Source: Alcanivorax sp. 24
GTDB taxonomy: Bacteria; Pseudomonadota; Gammaproteobacteria; Pseudomonadales; Alcanivoracaceae
Assembly (NCBI RefSeq): GCF_004360225.1
Contig: NZ_SNUA01000023.1
Coordinates: forward strand, 1 to 50,893
DNA length: 50,893 nt
Direction: 5' to 3'
The notes below the pieces were generated by a model. That model saw only the letters and a list, made by a program, of their open reading frames with translations. It was not told where the DNA came from and searched no databases. A program made the position numbers and the translations under genes. Positions 7,274 to 18,465 of the stretch are shown one piece after another. Within the stretch, counting starts at the first letter, position 1; each line of letters begins with the position of its first letter.

Positions 7274-7687
7274 ATGATGGATAACCTGCGTGAAGTCGAT
7301 GGCGTGCCGATTCGTCCCAAACACAAGGCGACATGCCATTGCGGTTCGGTGGAGCTTGAATTCGATCTCCCCGACGGGCTGGCTGAAGTGCGTAGGTGCG
7401 ATTGCTCTCTATGTCGGCGAAGGGGGGCGATAGTGGCCTCGGTGCCCCTGTCTGGTATCCGGATAGTGAAAGGCGAGGATGTTCTCAGGCTGTATCAATT
7501 CAACACGATGACGGCGAAGCATTATTTTTGTGGTCGTTGCGGGATCTATACGCACCATCAAAGACGCTCCAATCCATCACAGTATGGTTTCAATGTCGCC
7601 TGTCTGGAAGGCATTAATCCGTTGAAGATAGAGGGCGTGCCGACGAATGACGGTGTCAATCACCCCGCGGATAGGCAAAGCGCCTGA
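7274..7687 (+). CDS. GFA (glutathione-dependent formaldehyde-activating) family protein
   Basis: This 137-residue protein has the zinc-binding cysteine pattern of the GFA (Mss4-like) fold: CHCGSVE near residue 22, CDCSLCRRRGA near 42 and FCGRCGIYTHH near 88. Named for an enzyme once thought to speed S-hydroxymethylglutathione formation, most members are uncharacterised zinc proteins and some act on glutathione adducts. AAGGAAAGGA precedes the tandem ATGs at 7274 and 7277. It sits 174 bases before the YdeP-like oxidoreductase on the same strand, which fits a one-carbon theme only loosely. Confidence 0.8.
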   Translation: MMDNLREVDGVPIRPKHKATCHCGSVELEFDLPDGLAEVRRCDCSLCRRRGAIVASVPLSGIRIVKGEDVLRLYQFNTMTAKHYFCGRCGIYTHHQRRSNPSQYGFNVACLEGINPLKIEGVPTNDGVNHPADRQSA

Positions 7688-7861
7688 CCCACGCCGGCCA
7701 CCACTTTGCCCCATTCCGGAAATCGTCTTATCCTGAATCTCGCCTTGCCGCCGCTTCTTTCCTGAGGTGGTGCTACAGTGGCCTCAACCTGATCCATCTG
7801 CTCCGCCACGGGGCCCCCGGCTTTACTGCCGGCTGCCCCGTCCGGACATCGGAGACGCACC

Positions 7862-10189
<2,328 letters not shown>

Positions 10190-10213
10190 TAGGAGCTGAT
10201 GACGCGGGAATGT

Positions 10214-11410
10214 TTATCTTCGCGCCTTCCGTTTCCGCCACCAGATCATCACCCCGGTGACGCTGAGCATGACGATCACCAGGCCGAGGAGGGTTACGGC
10301 TATCCGGTAAGGCAGCCCACCCAAAGCGGCGATGTGCAGAGTGGTCAACCAGGAGGTGAGGGTGTCGCCAGAGGCTTCTCCAGTTGGCAGGTAGTGCCCG
10401 AGCGGCGCGCCGGTGGTGGCGTCCACGTAGACCCAGGTTTCACCAAAGCGCTGGTTGACGTCACTGCTGGTGCGGGCCATCAGTTTGAGTGTGTTCTTGT
10501 CCGGGTGGTAGGCGAAGCGCTCCACCGCCTTGATGGAAAAGCCACGCTCCGCCGCCAGGGTCTCCAATCTTTGCCGGGCGATCAGGAAGCCTTGCTCCCA
10601 GCCGATTTGGGGGTGGCGGGAAGGCGTGTCCTGTGTCGGGATGTCCACCAATGGATCTTCCTGGAAAGTCAGAAACAGCCCGGCGGTGGGGCGATAGACC
10701 TCCACATGGAGGTTCATGGCCACGCTGCTCCAGGCGAACACCAGCAGCAGAGCCCAGGGCCACAGGCCGCCGGCGCGATGGAGATCGAAGCGGCGTTTAT
10801 AGGGGCCAGCGCGCCAGCGAATTTTCCACGCCGGGATCCAACGCTTGCAGAAGCGGTGAGGGCGCGGTGGACCGTTACGGCTTTGCCGGGGCGGGAAGGT
10901 GAGCCAGGCACCAATGAAGCAGTCCAGGACCCACAGAAGACTGACAATACCGAACGCCCAGGTGCCGATGGTGCCCAATGCCAGGGCGTGATGCAGGCGG
11001 TGGATGAATGGCATCAGGTTGGTGGGGCCCGCCGTGATGTCGCCCCACAGCCGTCCCCCCAGTATGTCGCCGCTGTAAGGGTCAACAAATATTTCGTCCA
11101 TGGGCAGGGCCGCGCCACCGAGCTCTGGGGCAATAAAAAAGCGCATCGGGCCGTGGGCATCCGGCGGCGCCAGCATCATCCAGTTTGCCGCGGCGTCGGG
11201 AAAAGCGGCATCGACCTTTTCCCGCAGTATGAATGGCGAGAGCGGCTCACTGTCCGCCGCCGGTGGTTCCACTCGCAGCAGGCCCGGGTTGATCAGCGCA
11301 TCCAGCGGGTAATACCACACCAGCACAGCGCCGGTCAGGCCGGCGATGATCAGGAAACCCGCCATCACCAGCCCGATGTAGCGGTGCAGTAGCACCAGCC
11401 GTTTGCGCAT
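10214..11410 (-). CDS. PepSY-associated TM protein (iron uptake)
   Basis: This 398-residue protein begins MRKRLVLLHRYIGLVMAGFL, the standard opening of PepSY_TM (PiuB-like) proteins. It has four membrane helices at about 10-32, 145-170, 200-220 and 350-375, with periplasmic PepSY-like segments between. These inner membrane proteins accompany TonB siderophore receptors and are thought to reduce ferric siderophores or assist iron release; evidence is mainly genetic. Its ATG shares one base with the TGA of the receptor gene (TGATG), indicating translational coupling. It ends 24 bases from the convergent YdeP-like gene. Confidence 0.85.
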   Translation of the reverse strand: MRKRLVLLHRYIGLVMAGFLIIAGLTGAVLVWYYPLDALINPGLLRVEPPAADSEPLSPFILREKVDAAFPDAAANWMMLAPPDAHGPMRFFIAPELGGAALPMDEIFVDPYSGDILGGRLWGDITAGPTNLMPFIHRLHHALALGTIGTWAFGIVSLLWVLDCFIGAWLTFPPRQSRNGPPRPHRFCKRWIPAWKIRWRAGPYKRRFDLHRAGGLWPWALLLVFAWSSVAMNLHVEVYRPTAGLFLTFQEDPLVDIPTQDTPSRHPQIGWEQGFLIARQRLETLAAERGFSIKAVERFAYHPDKNTLKLMARTSSDVNQRFGETWVYVDATTGAPLGHYLPTGEASGDTLTSWLTTLHIAALGGLPYRIAVTLLGLVIVMLSVTGVMIWWRKRKARR

Positions 11411-13707
11411 CAGAACAGGTACTTCAGGCGCGCCAGATAAGTGCGGCCCTCTTCACGGATCACGCCGTCGAAGGAGCCGGGGGAGAAGATCTCTTCGTCG
11501 GTGACATTGTTGAACAACAGGTCCAGTTGCAAAGCATCGGTGATGGCATAGTAGGCCCCCAGGTCCAGGCGGGTGTAGGCGGGCAGAGAGACGCTGTTGT
11601 CCGCGTTGGCGGGGCGTTCGTCCACGTAGGCGACAGTGCCGCCCAGGCTCAGGCCGGTGACGGCGTTGAGGTAGTAGCGGCTTTGCAGGGCGGCGGTGTG
11701 CAGGGGCACGTTGACGAAGCGGTTGCCTTCCAGGGTGGCGTCGTCGGTGCGCAGCACTTCGGTGTCGGTGTAGCCGTAGCCGGCGCTCAGGTAGAGGTTG
11801 CTGGTGGCGTAGCCGTCCACGGTGAGCTCGGCGCCCTGGGAGCGGGCGCGGCCCTGTGCCACCAGGAAGCCGGCGTTGAGCGGGTCGCTGATGGGCATGT
11901 TGTCTTTTTCGATGATGAAGCCGGCTGCGTTGATGTTGAGGCGGCCGGCGTTGACGCGCACGCCCACTTCGTACTGCACGCTTTCTTCCGCGTCCAGGGG
12001 TTGGCGGCCAGAGGTGGTGCCTTGCTGTGGCACGAAGGCTTCGTTGCGGCTCACATAGAGTGAGGCGTTGTCGCTGAGGTCATGGACCAGGCCGAACTGA
12101 GTGGTCCAGGCGGTTTCACCGAGTTCGGCGCGGGTGATGCTGTTGTTGTCGAGGAAGTCGGTGGTCTTCTGGGACTGTTCCGCGTCGGTGTAGCGCAGGC
12201 CGGCGAGCACATGCCATTTTTCCGCCACGGTGATGCGGTCCTGGACGAAGCCAGCCAGGATGCGGTCGGTCTGGGTGAAGCCGCGGTCGCGGGCCAGGGT
12301 GCTCAGGTCCATGGGGCCGTAAACGGGTTGGTACAGGTCGATGGGGTCGATCAGGTAAATCTGGGTGGGACGGGTGCTGTCGGATTCCCGGTAGTTGATG
12401 CCGGTGATGAAACGGTGTTTGAGCGCGCCGGTGGTGGCTTCTCCGCTGAGGTCCAGGATCACTTCATGGTCGGTTTGCCTGGCGTCGTCGCTGGCGAAGA
12501 TGATGCGGTTCAGAGTGCGGAAGTCCGCGCCCAGGCCGAAGGGCGCGTATTCGCGCCAGTCGGCGCTGTTGCGGGTATAGGCGTAGCTGAGGCGCGCGTC
12601 GATATTATCGGTGAGCGCCCGGGTAAGCCGGGTGTTCAGGTAGATCGAGTCGCGGTCGGTGACGCCGTCTTTCCCGGCGACGTTGAAGTCGTCGCCGTAG
12701 TCGCCATTGGGATTGGGCTCGATGGCGCCCTCCGCCGGGGCGCCGCCGGGCAGGGCGGTCCATTCGTTGCGTGAGTAGCTGCCTTCCACCGTCAGGTGGG
12801 TGGTGTCGGTGAGGTCCACGGTCACATTGGGTGCCACGAACAGCCGCTCGTACCCCCAATGGTCCATGGAACCGTGGCTGTCCTGGTGCGCCAGGTTGAG
12901 GCGGGCACGCACCCGATCATTGAGCGGGCCGGTCACGTCCAGGGTGGTGCGGTGGTAATCGTAGCGTCCGTACTCGGCGCTGACTTCCGCCTGGTAATAG
13001 TCCAGCGGCTGCTTGGTCACGACGTTGATGGTGCCGCCCGGTTCCATCTGACCGTACAGTACCGAGGCCGGGCCTTTGAGGACTTCCAGACGCTCCACAT
13101 TGGCGAGGTCGGTGGGGTGATCGGTTTGCCGGAAGCCCAGGCCGTTGACGGATTGCTCGGCGTTGAAGCCGCGAATCAGAAAATCGTCGGCGAACATGTC
13201 GCGGCCGGAGCCGGAGCGGTTGGCGCTGGGGGTGAGACGTACCACGTCGCCCACGGTATCGGCGCCGGCCAGATCGAAGTTTTCCCGGTCGTAGACGTTT
13301 ACGCTTTGCGGGATGGCCTCGACGGTGTCGTTTCTCAGGCGGCCATAGACGGAGACCGCCTCCAGCGTGTTCTCCTGCCGAGGCAGTCTTTCCAGTTTGT
13401 AGCCGTTGGTACCGTGGATCACGGTGACGCCACTGCCGGCGAGCAGAGCACGCAGCGCCTCTTCCGGAGTGTACTCACCGCTGAGCGCGGGAGCCTGTTT
13501 GCCTTGAAGCAGTGAGGCGTCGCCGCCGATGGTCAGGCCGGTCTGGCGGGCCAGTTCTATGATGGCCCGATCCAACGGTTGGGCAGGCAGATGGATGGGG
13601 ACGGGTGGTTGAGCCCGTGCGCTGCCCGGGTGAGTGAGCAGCAAGGGGGCCAGCAAGCCAAGCAGCAGCAGCGCCTTGGGGGATGTCGTTCCGGTCTTCA
13701 GGATCAT
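11410..13707 (-). CDS. TonB-dependent siderophore receptor with STN signalling domain
   Basis: This outer membrane protein of about 765 residues has a signal peptide (LLLLGLLAPLLLTHPGSARA). An STN domain follows at about 40-110 (LDRAIIELARQTGLTIGG), the transducer module that contacts FecR. The plug (PQSVNVYDRENF, DDFLIRGFNAEQSVNGLG) and a 22-strand barrel end in the aromatic YLARLKYLF. It is FpvA/FecA-like and imports a ferric siderophore while signalling ligand occupancy. GGAG lies nine bases before ATG 13707; the 20 in-frame codons upstream are rejected. The ligand cannot be deduced, and no siderophore biosynthesis genes are nearby, so it may serve a xenosiderophore. Confidence 0.9.
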   Translation of the reverse strand: MILKTGTTSPKALLLLGLLAPLLLTHPGSARAQPPVPIHLPAQPLDRAIIELARQTGLTIGGDASLLQGKQAPALSGEYTPEEALRALLAGSGVTVIHGTNGYKLERLPRQENTLEAVSVYGRLRNDTVEAIPQSVNVYDRENFDLAGADTVGDVVRLTPSANRSGSGRDMFADDFLIRGFNAEQSVNGLGFRQTDHPTDLANVERLEVLKGPASVLYGQMEPGGTINVVTKQPLDYYQAEVSAEYGRYDYHRTTLDVTGPLNDRVRARLNLAHQDSHGSMDHWGYERLFVAPNVTVDLTDTTHLTVEGSYSRNEWTALPGGAPAEGAIEPNPNGDYGDDFNVAGKDGVTDRDSIYLNTRLTRALTDNIDARLSYAYTRNSADWREYAPFGLGADFRTLNRIIFASDDARQTDHEVILDLSGEATTGALKHRFITGINYRESDSTRPTQIYLIDPIDLYQPVYGPMDLSTLARDRGFTQTDRILAGFVQDRITVAEKWHVLAGLRYTDAEQSQKTTDFLDNNSITRAELGETAWTTQFGLVHDLSDNASLYVSRNEAFVPQQGTTSGRQPLDAEESVQYEVGVRVNAGRLNINAAGFIIEKDNMPISDPLNAGFLVAQGRARSQGAELTVDGYATSNLYLSAGYGYTDTEVLRTDDATLEGNRFVNVPLHTAALQSRYYLNAVTGLSLGGTVAYVDERPANADNSVSLPAYTRLDLGAYYAITDALQLDLLFNNVTDEEIFSPGSFDGVIREEGRTYLARLKYLF

Positions 13708-13791
13708 TATTGGCTCCAGCGTTATTTTCGCGGTGTCTCTACTGATGAAGACAAAGCAGGAAGCCAATCGGGCAGTACGAAGTACGATTTT

Positions 13792-14706
13792 TTATTGTCG
13801 CTTCAAGATCACATACCAGGGTGTGAAGCGTTGTACCTTCAGGTTCAGGGCGTCGCTCAGTAGCGCCAGGGCCGCGTCGCTGTCGTCGGCGGGCAGCACG
13901 CCGGTAAAGTGGGGAGCACGCTGGCCGGCGGTCAGCGTTTCATCCAGCACCAGCATACCGGCACGGTGGTGACTCAGACGCTCGACCACTTGCGGCAGAG
14001 GGGTGTTGTTGAAGACCAGTTGTCCGTCCGCCCAATCCGGCCGATGGGCGGGGGCGGTACTCTGGGCGATCAATCCATCGCGGTTCAGGTCGGCTTGTTG
14101 CCCGGAAGCCAGGCGGAGGGGGGCGCCGCCGTTATGGGAGGTCACGGCCACGGTGGATTCCTGCACCGCCACCCGGCTGTAGGTGTCCGCCAGTTTCACC
14201 GTGTACTGGGTGCCCAGGGCGGTGGCGCTGATGTCCCGCGTCTCTACCTGGAAAGGCGCATCCTGGCCCTTGGCCACGGTGGCGAGCAGTTCGCCGCGCA
14301 CCAGTTTCACGGTGCGGGCCCCTTCGGTGTAGTCCAGATCCATGGCGCTGTTGCTGTTAAGCACGATCTGGCTGCCGTCGGGCAGGGGCACGGTGCGGAT
14401 CTCGCCGGCGGCGGTGCGATAGTCCGCGCCCCAATAAACCCAGGGAAGCTGGGTGCCGGACCAGGCCAGCAGTAGCAGCGAGCCCAGGCCGGTCAATTGA
14501 CGCCGGCGTTTGCGGCGTCGTTCGAGGGCGGGTTCGGGAGCCTGCCATATTCGCTGGATCTGCTCGAGCACCTGGCGTCGCCGAGGATCCCCCGCCTGCC
14601 AGATTTCGCACTCGGCTTGCAGCCGTGCGCGCTCATCGGAGCCGGCCTCCTGCAAGGCCACCACCCATTCGGCGGCTTGCTGGCGGATACGGTTCAAGTC
14701 CGACAC
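13792..14706 (-). CDS. FecR family anti-sigma factor / transmembrane sensor
   Basis: This 304-residue protein has an N-terminal cytoplasmic FecR region (AAEWVVALQEAGS, DPRRRQVLEQIQRIW) that binds the sigma factor. A single membrane helix lies near residues 70-90 (GLGSLLLLAWSG). The periplasmic FecR domain (GEIRTVPLPDGSQIVLNSNS, VQVETRD-like and ATALGTQYTV) and a C-terminal STN-like portion (PLPQVVERLSHHRAG) follow, the part that meets the receptor's signalling domain. Its start overlaps the end of the sigma factor gene by 13 bases. It passes the siderophore signal from the outer membrane to the sigma factor. Confidence 0.9.
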   Translation of the reverse strand: MSDLNRIRQQAAEWVVALQEAGSDERARLQAECEIWQAGDPRRRQVLEQIQRIWQAPEPALERRRKRRRQLTGLGSLLLLAWSGTQLPWVYWGADYRTAAGEIRTVPLPDGSQIVLNSNSAMDLDYTEGARTVKLVRGELLATVAKGQDAPFQVETRDISATALGTQYTVKLADTYSRVAVQESTVAVTSHNGGAPLRLASGQQADLNRDGLIAQSTAPAHRPDWADGQLVFNNTPLPQVVERLSHHRAGMLVLDETLTAGQRAPHFTGVLPADDSDAALALLSDALNLKVQRFTPWYVILKRQ

Positions 14707-15257
14707 GGCGGGTCCAGGCTGTCATAGAGCCGGGCGTGGCAATGGGCCAGCGCCCGGGCCAGGTATTGTTTGACGCTGCTTTCGGAGACCGACAGCCGGC
14801 GTCCGATCTGCCGGTAACTGAGTCCTTCAAGGCGTGCCATGAGGAAGGCGCGGCGGGGCTTTTCCGGTAACTCGTCGACCAGCAGCTTGACGACACTGAC
14901 CAGCAGATTCCGGGCCGCCGCGATCTCCGCCGGTCCCCGGATGTCCCGGGTTTCCAGCAAGATGGCGACCTGGCGCAGGGCTTCCTCCTCCACCTGTTTG
15001 CGGTGGTGGCGGTTGATCAGCAGGCGGCTGGCAATGACCAGAAGATAAGCACGCGGCTCGCGCAGTGCCTCCAGGGGCTGGTCGCCGAGAATCAGGCGCA
15101 GGAAAGTATCATGGCTCAGATCCGCGGCGTCCTGGGGACAGCGCAGGCGACGATGCAGCCAGTGGGTCAGCCAGCCGTGATGCGCCTCATACAAAGCGCT
15201 GATCTCGCCTTGGGAGCGAGGAGGCAAGGGCCGTGGGTTAGTGGCTGTCCCGGTCAT
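14694..15257 (-). CDS. FecI-like ECF RNA polymerase sigma factor
   Basis: This 187-residue ECF sigma factor has region 2 at about 22-85 (ISALYEAHHGWLTHWLHRRL, DAADLSHDTFLRL, PRAYLLVIASRLLINRHHR) and region 4 at about 125-180 (LPEKPRRAFLMARLEGLSYRQIG, RLSVSESSVKQYLARALAHC). This is the iron-starvation group that drives transcription of the adjacent receptor operon when FecR is triggered. A Fur box lies 26 bases upstream of its ATG, so iron should repress it. The gene order sigma, FecR, receptor, PepSY is the classical layout. Confidence 0.92.
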   Translation of the reverse strand: MTGTATNPRPLPPRSQGEISALYEAHHGWLTHWLHRRLRCPQDAADLSHDTFLRLILGDQPLEALREPRAYLLVIASRLLINRHHRKQVEEEALRQVAILLETRDIRGPAEIAAARNLLVSVVKLLVDELPEKPRRAFLMARLEGLSYRQIGRRLSVSESSVKQYLARALAHCHARLYDSLDPPCRT

Positions 15258-15282
15258 GAGTTCCGATACTGTGCTTCAGAGT

Positions 15283-15297
15283 TGAGAGTGATTATCA
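15283..15297 (-). promoter_or_regulatory. Fur box upstream of the FecI-like gene
   Basis: TGAGAGTGATTATCA matches the 7-1-7 Fur consensus TGATAATGATTATCA at 13 of 15 positions. It sits 26-40 bases before the sigma factor start, where bound Fur would block transcription of the sigma-FecR-receptor-PepSY unit in iron-replete cells. The divergent OsmC-YcaO gene starts 136 bases away on the other side and might also respond. Confidence 0.75.
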
Positions 15298-15432
15298 ATT
15301 AAAGGCAAAAAGGCTGCAACCGGGCGTGTTTTTGCACCCCCTCGAGCCCGCCAAGACGAACCCCTGCAAAATCAGGATAATGGCGCTCATCCAAGCCCCC
15401 GAGCGTCAAACTCCCCAACCCGGATCCCTCCC

Positions 15433-17637
15433 ATGGAAATCAAGGTCAACTTCCTCGACAACCTCCGCCTGGAAGCCAAGTTCGACGACTTCACCGTCGT
15501 CACCGATCAGCCGATCCGCTACAAGGGTGACGGTTCGGCACCGAGCCCGTTCGATTACTTCCTGGCGTCGTCGGCACTGTGCGCGGCTTACTTCGTCAAG
15601 GTGTACTGCAAGGCGCGAGATATCCCCACCGACAATATCCGATTGTCGCAGAACAACATCGTCGACCCGGAGAACCGCTACAACCAGATCTTCCGTATTC
15701 AGGTGGAGCTGCCGGAAGACATTTCCGACAAGGACCGGCAAGGCATTCTGCGCTCCATCGATCGTTGCACGGTGAAGAAGGTGGTACAGACCGGGCCGGA
15801 GTTTCAGATAGAGACGGTGGAGAATCTGGACGAGGATGCCCAGGCGTTGTTGATGGCGGGGCTCGATGGTGCGTCGCGCACCTATATCGAGGGCAAGGAC
15901 CGGCCGCTGGAGGAGACCATCGCCACCATGACCGGGCTCCTCGAAGAGCTGGGCATGAAGATCGAGATCGCTTCCTGGCGGAATATCGTGCCGCATGTTT
16001 GGTCTCTGCACATTCGCGATGCGGCGTCGCCGATGTGCTTCACCAACGGCAAGGGCGCCACCAAGGAAAGTGCGTTGTGTTCGGCCCTGGGGGAATTCAT
16101 CGAACGGCTGAGCTGCAATTTCTTCTACAACGATCAGTTTTTCGGTGAGGAGATTGCCAACAGTGCCTTCGTGCATTACCCGAACGAGCGCTGGTTCCCG
16201 CCTGGCCCGGAGGACGAACTGCCCGAAGGCATTCTGGATGAGCGTTGTCTGGCCATTTATGACCCCGAGGGCGAGCTGCGCGGCTCCAATCTGATTGATA
16301 CCAATTCCGGTAATGTGGAACGGGGCATTTGCTCTCTGCCTTTCGAGCGCCGCTCGGATGGCGAGACGGTCTGGTTTCCCTCCAATCTGATTGAGAATTT
16401 GTTTCTCAGTAACGGCATGAGCGCCGGCAATACTCTGCCCGAAGCGCAGGTGCAGTGTCTGTCGGAAATTTTCGAACGGGCGGTAAAAAAACAGATTATC
16501 GAGGAGGAGTTGGCTCTGCCGGACGTGCCGCCGGCGGTGTTGGCGAAATATCCGAACCTGGTGGAGGGCGTTGAGGCACTGGAAGCCCAGGGGTTCCCGG
16601 TGCTGGTCAAGGACGCTTCCCTGGGCGGCCAATTCCCGGTGGCCTGCGTGGCGTTGATGAACCCGCGCACCGGCGGTGTGTTCGTTTCTTTCGGCGCGCA
16701 TCCGAGCATGGCGGTGGCCCTGGAGCGCAGTCTGACGGAACTGCTGCAAGGGCGGAGTTTCGAGGGGCTGAACGATTTCCCGCCGCCAACCTTCAACAAC
16801 CTGGCGGTGACCGAACCCAACAACTATGTGGAACACTTTATCGATTCCAGCGGCGTGGTGTCCTGGCGTTTCTTCAGCGCCAAGGCGGATTATGACTTCC
16901 ACGAATGGGATTTCTCCGGCACCACGGTGGAAGAAGCGACAAAGCTGTTCGATATCCTGGGGGAGATGGGCAAGGAAGTGTACATGGCGGTCCATGAGGA
17001 CCTGGGCGCGCCGGTGTGCCGGATTCTGGTCCCCGGTTACTCCGAGGTGTACCCGGTGGACGATCTGATCTGGGACAACACCAACAAAGCCCTGGATTAT
17101 CGGGAAGATGTCCTCAACCTTCATCGGCTGAGTGACGATCAACTGGCTGACCTGGCCGGGCACTTGGAAGAAAGCCAGATCGACGACTACACCGACATCA
17201 TTACCCTGATCGGCATCGAGTTCGATGAAAACACCGTCTGGGGGCAACTCACGGTTCTGGAGTTGAAGTTGCTGATCAACCTGGCACTGGGACAGCACGA
17301 GGAGGCCCTGGAGCGAGTGGAGGCCTTCCTGCAATACAACGACAATACGGTGGAGCGCAATCTGTTCTACCGAGCAGTTAGTGCCGTGCTGGAGATCACG
17401 CTGGACCAGGAGCTGGAATTGGACCACTACCTGGTGAACCTGCGCCGTATGTATGGCGAGGACACCATGAGTACCGTGGTCGGCGCCGTGGAGGGCTCCA
17501 TCCGCTTCCCGGGATTGACGCCCACCAACATGCAGCTGGAGGGTCTGGACAAGCACCTGCGCTTGATCGAGAGCTACAAAAAACTCCATGCGGCGCGGGC
17601 GGCCAGATGGCAGAGCACGCTGTCGAAGGCCACTTGA
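15433..17637 (+). CDS. OsmC-YcaO fusion protein
   Basis: This 734-residue two-domain protein has an OsmC-like domain at about 1-135. Its candidate peroxidatic and resolving cysteines are Cys50 (ASSALCAAYF) and Cys112 (IDRCTVKK). A YcaO domain follows at about 160-530 with the ATP-binding motif S217-ALG-E221-FI-E224-R225. The C-terminal 200 residues are acidic and helical, TPR-like, ending ARAARWQSTLSK. YcaO proteins use ATP to activate amide backbones; E. coli YcaO is linked to RimO-dependent methylthiolation of ribosomal protein S12. OsmC proteins reduce organic hydroperoxides. The fused architecture is known in proteobacteria but its joint role is not. No precursor peptide or partner dehydrogenase gene was seen nearby. 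The ribosome site before ATG 15433 is weak. Confidence 0.9.
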   Translation: MEIKVNFLDNLRLEAKFDDFTVVTDQPIRYKGDGSAPSPFDYFLASSALCAAYFVKVYCKARDIPTDNIRLSQNNIVDPENRYNQIFRIQVELPEDISDKDRQGILRSIDRCTVKKVVQTGPEFQIETVENLDEDAQALLMAGLDGASRTYIEGKDRPLEETIATMTGLLEELGMKIEIASWRNIVPHVWSLHIRDAASPMCFTNGKGATKESALCSALGEFIERLSCNFFYNDQFFGEEIANSAFVHYPNERWFPPGPEDELPEGILDERCLAIYDPEGELRGSNLIDTNSGNVERGICSLPFERRSDGETVWFPSNLIENLFLSNGMSAGNTLPEAQVQCLSEIFERAVKKQIIEEELALPDVPPAVLAKYPNLVEGVEALEAQGFPVLVKDASLGGQFPVACVALMNPRTGGVFVSFGAHPSMAVALERSLTELLQGRSFEGLNDFPPPTFNNLAVTEPNNYVEHFIDSSGVVSWRFFSAKADYDFHEWDFSGTTVEEATKLFDILGEMGKEVYMAVHEDLGAPVCRILVPGYSEVYPVDDLIWDNTNKALDYREDVLNLHRLSDDQLADLAGHLEESQIDDYTDIITLIGIEFDENTVWGQLTVLELKLLINLALGQHEEALERVEAFLQYNDNTVERNLFYRAVSAVLEITLDQELELDHYLVNLRRMYGEDTMSTVVGAVEGSIRFPGLTPTNMQLEGLDKHLRLIESYKKLHAARAARWQSTLSKAT

Positions 17638-17766
17638 GTGTTGGGGGGCTAAGGGGAGAATATGCCTTTGGCCCATGAATCGATGCCAGGCTGACGGCAT
17701 GTCGAACTCCATCGGCGCCATTCGACTAACCTGGACAACAGGTTGTTCGAATCAATGGAGATGACA

Positions 17767-18393
17767 ATGATCAAGCTGTACGGAACACCGCCGACCCGTG
17801 CTCTGCGTGTTATCTGGTTGCTCAATGAACTGGGCCTGGAGTACCAGATGCTCCCGGTGGATATTCTGAAGGGTGAGACCCGGGAAGCGGACTTTCTCGC
17901 CCTTAACCCCGCCGGCAAAGTCCCTGTTCTGGTGGATGGCGATCTGGTGATCACCGAGTCGTCCGCAATCCAGCTTTACCTCGCCGATAAATACTCCCAG
18001 GCCGGTTTTATCCCGGAGGTCGTGGAAGACAGGGCAAAGATGTACCGCTGGATCTTTTTCCTGGCTACCGAAATCGAACAGCCGCTATGGCGCATCGCGC
18101 GTCATACCTTCCTGTACCCCAAAGAGAAGCAGCTACCCCAGGATGTGGACTTGGCCAGGCAGGAGTGCCTGGAGATGCTGGCCGTGCTCGAGCAGCATAT
18201 GAAGACGCATGAGTTCATGGTTGCCGACCGGCTCAGCGTGGCCGACTTTAACACCGCTTACACGCTGGACTGGGCCAACGAAGAGAAGATGCTTAGGGGC
18301 TTCCCGGCATTGTCGGCGTATCTGACATCCATGTACTCACGGCCCACGGCTCCTCCGTCCACTTCCGGAGTGGTTAGGGATCCGGCAAGATAA
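17767..18393 (+). CDS. Glutathione S-transferase family protein
   Basis: This 208-residue protein has the N-terminal thioredoxin-like GST domain. It carries the cis-proline and ESSA motif in LNPAGKVPVLV...ITESSAIQLYLAD, and an all-helical C-terminal domain with VADRLSVADFNTAY. It conjugates or reduces electrophiles using glutathione; the substrate is unknown. GGAG at 17757-17760 is best spaced for ATG 17767 (MIKLYG) rather than ATG 17761 or the upstream in-frame TTG. The C-terminus ends RPTAPPSTSG, a common GST tail variant, so no frameshift is inferred. Confidence 0.85.
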   Translation: MIKLYGTPPTRALRVIWLLNELGLEYQMLPVDILKGETREADFLALNPAGKVPVLVDGDLVITESSAIQLYLADKYSQAGFIPEVVEDRAKMYRWIFFLATEIEQPLWRIARHTFLYPKEKQLPQDVDLARQECLEMLAVLEQHMKTHEFMVADRLSVADFNTAYTLDWANEEKMLRGFPALSAYLTSMYSRPTAPPSTSGVVRDPAR

Positions 18394-18465
18394 GCTGGTA
18401 TGGAAATATCAGGTTCGGATGGAGGAAGGGCCCAATAGGGCGAAACAGGAGAGGGCGTTTTAGCA

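Noticed and set aside
10199-11392. 397-codon plus-strand frame opposite the PepSY gene
   Set aside because: Composition is typical of an antisense shadow; the minus-strand gene has the correct family signatures and coupling.
15406-17721. 771-codon minus-strand frame opposite OsmC-YcaO
   Set aside because: It is His/Gln-rich with no motif and arises from codon bias of the plus-strand gene, whose domains are unmistakable.
18330-18393. Frameshift at the GST C-terminus
   Set aside because: RPTAPP endings occur in intact GSTs, and the alternative frames do not give a better tail.
15433-18393. YcaO-directed RiPP natural-product cluster
   Set aside because: No precursor-peptide frame, dehydrogenase, peptidase or exporter lies around the YcaO fusion; neighbours are iron uptake and GST genes.
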